Source: an uncultured Cytophagaceae bacterium
Lineage (GTDB): Bacteria; Bacteroidota; Bacteroidia; Cytophagales; Spirosomataceae
Direction: 5' to 3'
DNA: 21,000 bases
NCBI GenBank assembly: GCA_903837305.1
Contig: CAILUB010000035.1
Span: 1-21,000, forward strand
Numbering within the stretch: the first letter of the stretch is position 1; the number at the start of each line of letters is the position of its first letter. Shown piece after piece: positions 15,522 through 21,000 of this stretch. The position numbers and the translations under genes are program-made. Below the pieces are notes generated by a model that did not search any database, was not told where the DNA came from, and saw nothing but the letters and a program-made list of their open reading frames with translations.

Positions 15522-18146
15522 ATGATAGATAAGAATTACGCCCCGCAGGAAATTGAACAAAAATGGTATGCCTACTGGTTAGAAAACAAGCTTTTCGCTT
15601 CGAAGCCTAATCCGAACAAAGAGGCCTACACCATCGTCATTCCTCCTCCTAACGTCACTGGGGTGCTTCATATGGGCCACATGTTGAACAATACGATTCA
15701 AGATGTCTTGATTCGCAAGGCGCGTATGGAAGGCAAAGAGGCGTGTTGGGTACCGGGAACGGACCACGCATCGATTGCAACAGAGGCGAAAGTAGTAGCC
15801 ATGTTGAAGGAAAAAGGCATCTCTAAGGCCGATATTACTCGCGAGGAATTCTTGAAATATGCTTTCGAATGGAAGGACAAATACGGCGGAATCATCCTCG
15901 ATCAATTGAAAAAATTAGGGGCTTCTTGTGACTGGGATCGTACCCGTTTCACGATGGAACCCTCTTTATACCAAGCGGTTATTGACACGTTTGTGCGTTT
16001 ATACAACAAAGGCTTGATCTACCGTGGCGTGCGTATGGTGAACTGGGACCCACAAGGAAAAACAGCTGTATCAGACGAAGAAGTAATTTATAAGGATGTT
16101 CAGGCCAAATTATTCCACATCCAATATCCCCTCGTTGATGGTAGTGGATCGGTAACAATCGCCACAACACGTCCAGAAACCATTATGGCGGATGCGGCAA
16201 TCTGTGTGAATCCAGCGGATGAGCGCTATGTGCATTTACATGGTAAAAAAGTGCGTATCCCCTTAATAGATCGTGAAATCACTATTATCCCAGACGAATA
16301 CGTTACGTTAGATTTTGGAACAGGTTGCTTGAAAGTAACTCCGGCCCACGATTTGAATGACTACGAATTAGGTTTGAAACATAAATTACCGGTGATCGAC
16401 ATCTTGAATGATGACGGAACATTAAATGAGAAAGCCATTTTATTCGTAGGCGTAGATCGTTTCGAAGCGCGCAAACGCATCGTGAAGCAATTAACGGAGG
16501 AAGGTTATTTGACTAAAACGGATGAATACAAATCGACCGTAGGAACATCGGAAAGAACGGGAGCGGTAATCGAGCCAAAGCTTTCTTTACAGTGGTTCAT
16601 GAAGATGGAAGAGATGGCTAAGCCTGCTTTGGATAACGTCATGAACGATACCATTCAATTGCATCCGGCGAAATTCAAAAACACCTACCGTTCTTGGATG
16701 GAAAATGTACGCGATTGGTGTATTTCCCGTCAATTGTGGTGGGGGCAACAGATCCCTGCTTTCTATTTAGAAGATGGCACGCTGATCGTAGCGAAAGATA
16801 AAAAAGAAGCCTTGCGCATTGCAAGAGATACATACCAATTGTATGCCTTAGTGGAAGATGATTTGACGCAGGATCCGGATGTTTTAGACACCTGGTTCTC
16901 TTCCTGGTTATGGCCTATCTCGGTTTTTGACGGAATTGAAAATCCTGATAATGAGGATATTAAATACTATTACCCAACTAATGATTTAGTGACTGGACCA
17001 GATATTTTGTTCTTCTGGGTAGCCCGAATGATTATGGCGGGTTACGAGTGGAGAGATGAATTGCCGTTCAAGAATGTATATTTAACTGGTATTGTGCGCG
17101 ATAAGCAAGGTCGTAAGATGTCCAAATCATTAGGTAACTCTCCTGATCCTTTGGAACTGATTGAACGTTTCGGCGCGGATGGAGTTCGTTCAGGCTTATT
17201 GTTCTCCGCTCCGGCTGGGAATGACTTATTGTTTGATGACAAATTATGCGAACAAGGACGTAACTTCTCCAACAAAATTTGGAATGCGTTCCGACTTTTG
17301 CGCGGTTTAGAAGTGGTTCCAGGTGCCTCATTACCTGAACACATATTAGCAACGGCTTGGTTTGAGTCGAAATTAAACCAAACCATCATCGACGTTCAAG
17401 ACCACTTCAGTAAATTCCGCATTTCGGATGCCCTATTAAGCATTTATGAGTTGGTTTGGGATGATTTCTGCGGTAAATATTTAGAGATCATTAAGCCGGC
17501 TTATCAGAGCCCTATTCACGCAGACACGCTACAAGCTGCGCTAAGTTTATTCGATTCGTTGATGCGTTTAATGCATCCGTATATGCCATTTATTACAGAA
17601 GAAATTTGGCAAGTTATTGATGAACGCGCAGCAGGAGAATCCATCTGCAAAGCTGAATTCCCGTTAGCGGGTCCTGTTAATGCTGCGTTAGTTGCTCAAT
17701 TCGATGTCGTTTTCGAAGTGGTAACGAAAGTTCGCGAGATTCGTAATTCGAAGCAATTGTCACCTAAATTGGCTTTGGCTTTACATATTAAAGCAGAAAA
17801 CAAGGCTGCTTATGCGCCTGTAGAGGCTATCATGATGAAGCTAGCGAATTTAGAAACGATCACCTTTGTAGCGGATGCCGTAGCTGATGCCCAAACCTTT
17901 GTCGTGAAAGCGGATCAATTCTTTATTCCTTTAGCGAACGACGAAGATCCAGCTATCGTGAAGGCAGAATCGGAGAAGGAATTGGTTTACCTGTTAGGTT
18001 TCAAAAAATCAGTCGAAGCAAAATTAGCGAACGAGAAATTCGTAGCGAATGCAAAAGCGGATTTAGTAGAGCGTGAAAGACAGAAATTAGCAGATGCAGA
18101 AACCAAGATTCAGTCCTTACAAGAATTGTTAGCCCGTTTAGGATAA
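15522..18146 (+). CDS. valS: Valyl-tRNA synthetase
   Basis: Class I aminoacyl-tRNA synthetase charging tRNA-Val in the cytoplasm, 874 residues (usual 870-950). The HIGH-type signature is HMGH (50-53) in NVTGVLHMGH, and the KMSKS loop is at 532-536. The editing domain sits between them, recognisable from TTRPETIMADAA and the later GTGCLKVTPAHD. DWCISRQLWWGQQIP and DTWFSSWLWP are typical of ValS. An anticodon-binding domain follows (about 600-740), and the last roughly 70 residues form the ValS C-terminal coiled coil (KSVEAKLANEKFV...). The stop overlaps the gldB start by one base (TAATG), so gldB translation is probably coupled to it. Confidence 0.97.
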   Translation: MIDKNYAPQEIEQKWYAYWLENKLFASKPNPNKEAYTIVIPPPNVTGVLHMGHMLNNTIQDVLIRKARMEGKEACWVPGTDHASIATEAKVVAMLKEKGISKADITREEFLKYAFEWKDKYGGIILDQLKKLGASCDWDRTRFTMEPSLYQAVIDTFVRLYNKGLIYRGVRMVNWDPQGKTAVSDEEVIYKDVQAKLFHIQYPLVDGSGSVTIATTRPETIMADAAICVNPADERYVHLHGKKVRIPLIDREITIIPDEYVTLDFGTGCLKVTPAHDLNDYELGLKHKLPVIDILNDDGTLNEKAILFVGVDRFEARKRIVKQLTEEGYLTKTDEYKSTVGTSERTGAVIEPKLSLQWFMKMEEMAKPALDNVMNDTIQLHPAKFKNTYRSWMENVRDWCISRQLWWGQQIPAFYLEDGTLIVAKDKKEALRIARDTYQLYALVEDDLTQDPDVLDTWFSSWLWPISVFDGIENPDNEDIKYYYPTNDLVTGPDILFFWVARMIMAGYEWRDELPFKNVYLTGIVRDKQGRKMSKSLGNSPDPLELIERFGADGVRSGLLFSAPAGNDLLFDDKLCEQGRNFSNKIWNAFRLLRGLEVVPGASLPEHILATAWFESKLNQTIIDVQDHFSKFRISDALLSIYELVWDDFCGKYLEIIKPAYQSPIHADTLQAALSLFDSLMRLMHPYMPFITEEIWQVIDERAAGESICKAEFPLAGPVNAALVAQFDVVFEVVTKVREIRNSKQLSPKLALALHIKAENKAAYAPVEAIMMKLANLETITFVADAVADAQTFVVKADQFFIPLANDEDPAIVKAESEKELVYLLGFKKSVEAKLANEKFVANAKADLVERERQKLADAETKIQSLQELLARLG

Positions 18147-19150
18147 TGAAATTTCTTTACGCGATTTTCTTCGGTTTGCTTTTATGGTCTTGTTCTTCAA
18201 AAAAAGAAGCGCCGGCCATTCAGTGGGATTTTCAGCGATTGGAACGCGAAATGGCCTCAGCAAAATCGGATGCGGAGATGAGCACTTTATTAAGTAAGCA
18301 CCCAGAAATAAGCATCGGATATTTTAGTGCAAGTCCTGAAAAAACGCCTTATTTAGCTCAGGACTTATATCGGCTTTATGCAAACCCGGCCTTACGTAAG
18401 TTCTATGACCAAAGCCAGGAGGCGGCATTTTTTGGTGGAGATGCTTTGGAAAAAGAATTAAAAGAGGCTTTCACAAAAATTCAAAAAGAATTTCCAGGCG
18501 TAAAAACCCCTAAAATTAGAACCGTATTCTCTGGTTTTGGCGGCGTAGGGGGAGGCGAATTTACGGCTCAAAATTTAGTTGTATCCGACTCCTTAATCAT
18601 CATTGGCCTCGACTTCTTCATGGGATCCCAAGGTTTATATAAAGCGCCCAATGTCTATGAATACCAAATGCGCCGTTTGGAACCCAAAGCCTTAGTAGCC
18701 CAAGTGATTCTACAATATTCTGCCTTTTTGATCAAACAAACAGAGAACGATGCGAGTTTATTAAGCGATATGATTTGGTATGGAAAAGGCTACGTTTTCA
18801 CGAAAACAATTTTGCCTTCCGTACCCGATAGTTTATTGTTCGGGTATACAAATCAAGAAATAGCGGAGACAAACGCCTTCCAAAAAGAAGTTTGGGAACA
18901 TTTTATCGACCGTAAATTATTATTCAGTAACGACAAGACGATCAAGGGAAAATACCTAGATGATCGTCCCAAAACCACCGAAATCGGTCCCGCCTGCCCA
19001 GGTGGCATCGGTCGCTGGTTAGGCTGGCGAATTGTAGATTCCTATTGGAAACAAAAGCCCAAATTGAGTTTGGCAAAAATAGTGACCGACCCAGAAGCGA
19101 ATCGATTATTCCTCGATTCAGGCTACCGTGGCGAAGCAGATAAAAAATAA
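18146..19150 (+). CDS. gldB: GldB-family gliding motility lipoprotein
   Basis: Predicted lipoprotein of 334 residues. The N-terminus MKFLYAIFFGLLLWSC has a lipobox LWSC with Cys16 as the lipidated residue, which is followed by SSKKEA. The length, the central segment with FSGFGGVGGGEF, and the C-terminal IGPACPGGIGRWLGWRIVDSYW match the GldB family, whose founding member is required for gliding in Flavobacterium johnsoniae. The molecular function of GldB is not well defined; it is usually considered part of the type IX secretion/gliding machinery. No HEXXH metalloprotease motif is present. It overlaps valS by one base and is followed one base later by an ABC exporter gene. gldC, which neighbours gldB in some Bacteroidota, is not the next gene here. 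Confidence 0.85.
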   Translation: MKFLYAIFFGLLLWSCSSKKEAPAIQWDFQRLEREMASAKSDAEMSTLLSKHPEISIGYFSASPEKTPYLAQDLYRLYANPALRKFYDQSQEAAFFGGDALEKELKEAFTKIQKEFPGVKTPKIRTVFSGFGGVGGGEFTAQNLVVSDSLIIIGLDFFMGSQGLYKAPNVYEYQMRRLEPKALVAQVILQYSAFLIKQTENDASLLSDMIWYGKGYVFTKTILPSVPDSLLFGYTNQEIAETNAFQKEVWEHFIDRKLLFSNDKTIKGKYLDDRPKTTEIGPACPGGIGRWLGWRIVDSYWKQKPKLSLAKIVTDPEANRLFLDSGYRGEADKK

Positions 19151-19151
19151 G

Positions 19152-20960
19152 ATGGCAAAAAAACAACACGGTGATATAGGCGGAGGAGTAGATCCAAAAG
19201 ATGCCGTTAAGGTCAGCAAACAAGGTCTTTCTAAGGCCATCAAAATTTTTCAATTTGTCATTCCCTACAAATGGACGTTCATCGTGGGGATGGCTTTCCT
19301 GTTGCTTTCTAATCTAACAACCCTTAGTTTCCCCCTTTTAATCGGGGAAATGACCAAGGTGATTGAAGGAAAATCAGAATACAAGATCAACGATGTAACC
19401 TTGTTTTTCTTTGCTGTCTTGATCGTTCAAGCCATCCTTTCCTTCTTCCGCATTTATACTTTTGCGCAAGTCTCAGAGAAAGCGATGCGCGATGTTCGCC
19501 AGACATTATACGCTAAAATTATCACCCTACCCATCTTTCACTTTGAGAAAAGACGCGTAGGGGAATTAATGAGCCGCATTACCTCCGATATCACCCAATT
19601 ACAGGATGTATTATCGATTACCTTGGCAGAGTTTTTTCGCCAGGTTTTTACCCTCGTAGGTGGCGTTGCGCTTATTACTTATATCTCTTGGAAGCTGACC
19701 CTATTTATGCTGGCGACATTCCCGGTATTAGTTATTTCAGCCATCGTTTTCGGTAAATTCATTCGGAAGATCTCCAAAAAAGCACAGGACGAGCTCGCCA
19801 ACACGAACATCATTGTAGAGGAAACATTAACGTCTATACAAGCCGTTAAAGCCTTCACAAACGAAAAATACGAAGTCGATCGCTATACTACATCTTTGAA
19901 TAAGGTGTTAGGCGAAGCATTGAAAGCTGCAACTTTGCGAGGGGGATTTGTCAGTTTTGTGATCTTCGCTTTGTTTGGTGGCATCGTAGGAGTTGTTTGG
20001 TACGGTGCTGCATTAGTGGCCCAAGGCGACTTAATTCTTGCTGACCTATTGACATTCATTTTTTACACGGCCTTTATCGGAGGTTCCGTGGGAGGTTTAG
20101 GTGACATCTATGCCCAATTACAAAAAACTATAGGTGCCTCAGATCGTATCCTAGAAATTTTAGGGGATCCGTCGGAAATTGATTTAACACGTGATTCTTC
20201 CACCTCTACAGTATCATTTGGCCAAATCAAGGTACAAGACCTAGAGTTCTCCTACCCATCACGTCCGTCGGTTCAAATCATAAAAGGCATCAACTTTACC
20301 ATTGAACCCGGTCAAAAGGTAGCTATCGTAGGTACCTCTGGGACAGGTAAATCAACCTTAGCGCAACTTTTTATGCGCTTCTACGAACCAAACGCAGGTT
20401 CGATCTCCTTAGGAGAACGTCCCATCGCAGACATCGACATCACAGAATGGCGTAAAATGGTGGCCCTAGTACCACAAGAAGTGCTACTTTTCGGAGGAAC
20501 CATCCGCGAGAACATCGCTTATGGTAAACCAGGAGCTACACAAGAAGAAATTGAATCCGCTGCTGAACTAGCCTACGCCAAAGAATTCGTCGAATCTTTT
20601 CCGGAAAAATGGGATACGATGGTAGGTGAAAGAGGTGTTAAATTATCAGGAGGCCAAAGACAGCGCATCGCCATCGCCCGCGCCATCCTCAAAAACCCCA
20701 AGTTCCTATTACTTGACGAAGCCACTAGCGCCCTCGATTCAGAATCCGAAAAATGGGTACAATCCGCTCTCGAGGAACTCATGAAAAACCGGACGAGTTT
20801 AATCATCGCTCACCGTTTATCGACCATTCGTTCAGCTGATTTAATCATCGTAATGGAAGAAGGTAAGATCGTTGAATCCGGTTCTCACGAAGTATTGATG
20901 AAGAAAAAATCAGTGATTTACCAAAATATGGTCAAATTGCAAACCGAACATTTAGGCTAA
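19152..20960 (+). CDS. ABC exporter with fused membrane and ATPase domains (MsbA-like)
   Basis: Half-size ABC-B type exporter that would act as a homodimer in the inner membrane. It has 602 residues from the ATG at 19152. A GTG 24 bases upstream is in frame but lies inside gldB, and the ATG fits the one-base spacing seen elsewhere. The membrane domain (about 30-315) carries six hydrophobic segments. The nucleotide-binding domain has Walker A GTSGTGKST (394-402), signature LSGGQ (498-502), Walker B with Asp522-Glu523, and the switch His554 in IIAHRLS. The substrate is not readable: lipid A-type flippases, peptide exporters and multidrug pumps share this layout. The proximity of gldB raises a possible envelope role, which is inference. 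The next gene starts directly after its stop. Confidence 0.93.
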   Translation: MAKKQHGDIGGGVDPKDAVKVSKQGLSKAIKIFQFVIPYKWTFIVGMAFLLLSNLTTLSFPLLIGEMTKVIEGKSEYKINDVTLFFFAVLIVQAILSFFRIYTFAQVSEKAMRDVRQTLYAKIITLPIFHFEKRRVGELMSRITSDITQLQDVLSITLAEFFRQVFTLVGGVALITYISWKLTLFMLATFPVLVISAIVFGKFIRKISKKAQDELANTNIIVEETLTSIQAVKAFTNEKYEVDRYTTSLNKVLGEALKAATLRGGFVSFVIFALFGGIVGVVWYGAALVAQGDLILADLLTFIFYTAFIGGSVGGLGDIYAQLQKTIGASDRILEILGDPSEIDLTRDSSTSTVSFGQIKVQDLEFSYPSRPSVQIIKGINFTIEPGQKVAIVGTSGTGKSTLAQLFMRFYEPNAGSISLGERPIADIDITEWRKMVALVPQEVLLFGGTIRENIAYGKPGATQEEIESAAELAYAKEFVESFPEKWDTMVGERGVKLSGGQRQRIAIARAILKNPKFLLLDEATSALDSESEKWVQSALEELMKNRTSLIIAHRLSTIRSADLIIVMEEGKIVESGSHEVLMKKKSVIYQNMVKLQTEHLG

Positions 20961-21000
20961 ATGAGTTCTTCGTATTCCCTTTCAGATTTTGACCTTCGAT
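20961..21000 (+). CDS. Start of an unidentified gene, cut by the window edge
   Basis: An ATG follows the ABC exporter stop with no gap and opens a frame MSSSYSLSDFDLR that runs to the window end. The spacing matches the tight packing of valS, gldB and the exporter, which is the main support. Thirteen residues are too few to name a family. Confidence 0.5.
   Translation, partial: MSSSYSLSDFDLR

Noticed and set aside
19128..19151. GTG start giving an eight-residue longer ABC exporter overlapping gldB
   Set aside because: The ATG at 19152, one base after the gldB stop, is the simpler start and matches the spacing of neighbouring genes.
1..21000. Search for tRNA or rRNA genes, CRISPR repeats, transposases and phage genes
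   Set aside because: None was seen by eye; the space between genes is too small for most of these.

Overview
The window reads as ordinary, densely packed chromosome of a member of the Bacteroidota, most likely a pigmented gliding Cytophagales-type bacterium. The phylum call rests on a GldB gliding-motility lipoprotein, several upstream elements matching the Bacteroidota -7 promoter consensus TAnnTTTG, a secreted pectin-degrading fusion enzyme, a bacterial-type carotenoid hydroxylase and heavy use of TTA for leucine. The order-level call is inference. No rRNA, tRNA, CRISPR array, insertion sequence, phage gene or plasmid function was seen. No stretch longer than about 170 bases lacks a gene.

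Layout. Bases 1-153 are AT-rich and unassigned. 154-2779 holds ettA (ABC-F translation factor) and a MoxR AAA+ ATPase, one base apart. 2830-7690 holds two secreted carbohydrate enzymes that converge tail to tail: a fused acetylesterase (CE12-like)/polygalacturonase (GH28) and a GH2 beta-glycosidase. 7777-9189 holds gpsA (phospholipid precursor synthesis) converging on a HIT-family hydrolase gene. That gene is the last of a leftward pair with kup (potassium uptake). Upstream of kup lies a 22-bp perfect palindrome just downstream of a consensus promoter, then an AlbA_2-domain gene. 12100-14982 is the sulfate assimilation operon cysH-cysD-cysN, which activates sulfate to APS and reduces APS directly to sulfite. 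crtZ (carotenoid hydroxylase) converges on it, and a strong rho-independent terminator for the cys operon lies inside the crtZ coding sequence. 15522 to the end is a tightly coupled rightward cluster: valS, gldB, an MsbA-like ABC exporter, and the first 40 bases of another gene.

Taken together, these are housekeeping functions (translation, lipid, sulfur and potassium metabolism) with accessory traits for pigment, gliding and plant polysaccharide use. I found no convincing candidate for a wholly new system. The points most worth a second look are the kup operator-like palindrome, the terminator hidden antisense in crtZ, the three convergent gene pairs with overlapping or abutting stops, the two-domain pectinase, and the coupling of gldB and an ABC exporter to valS.
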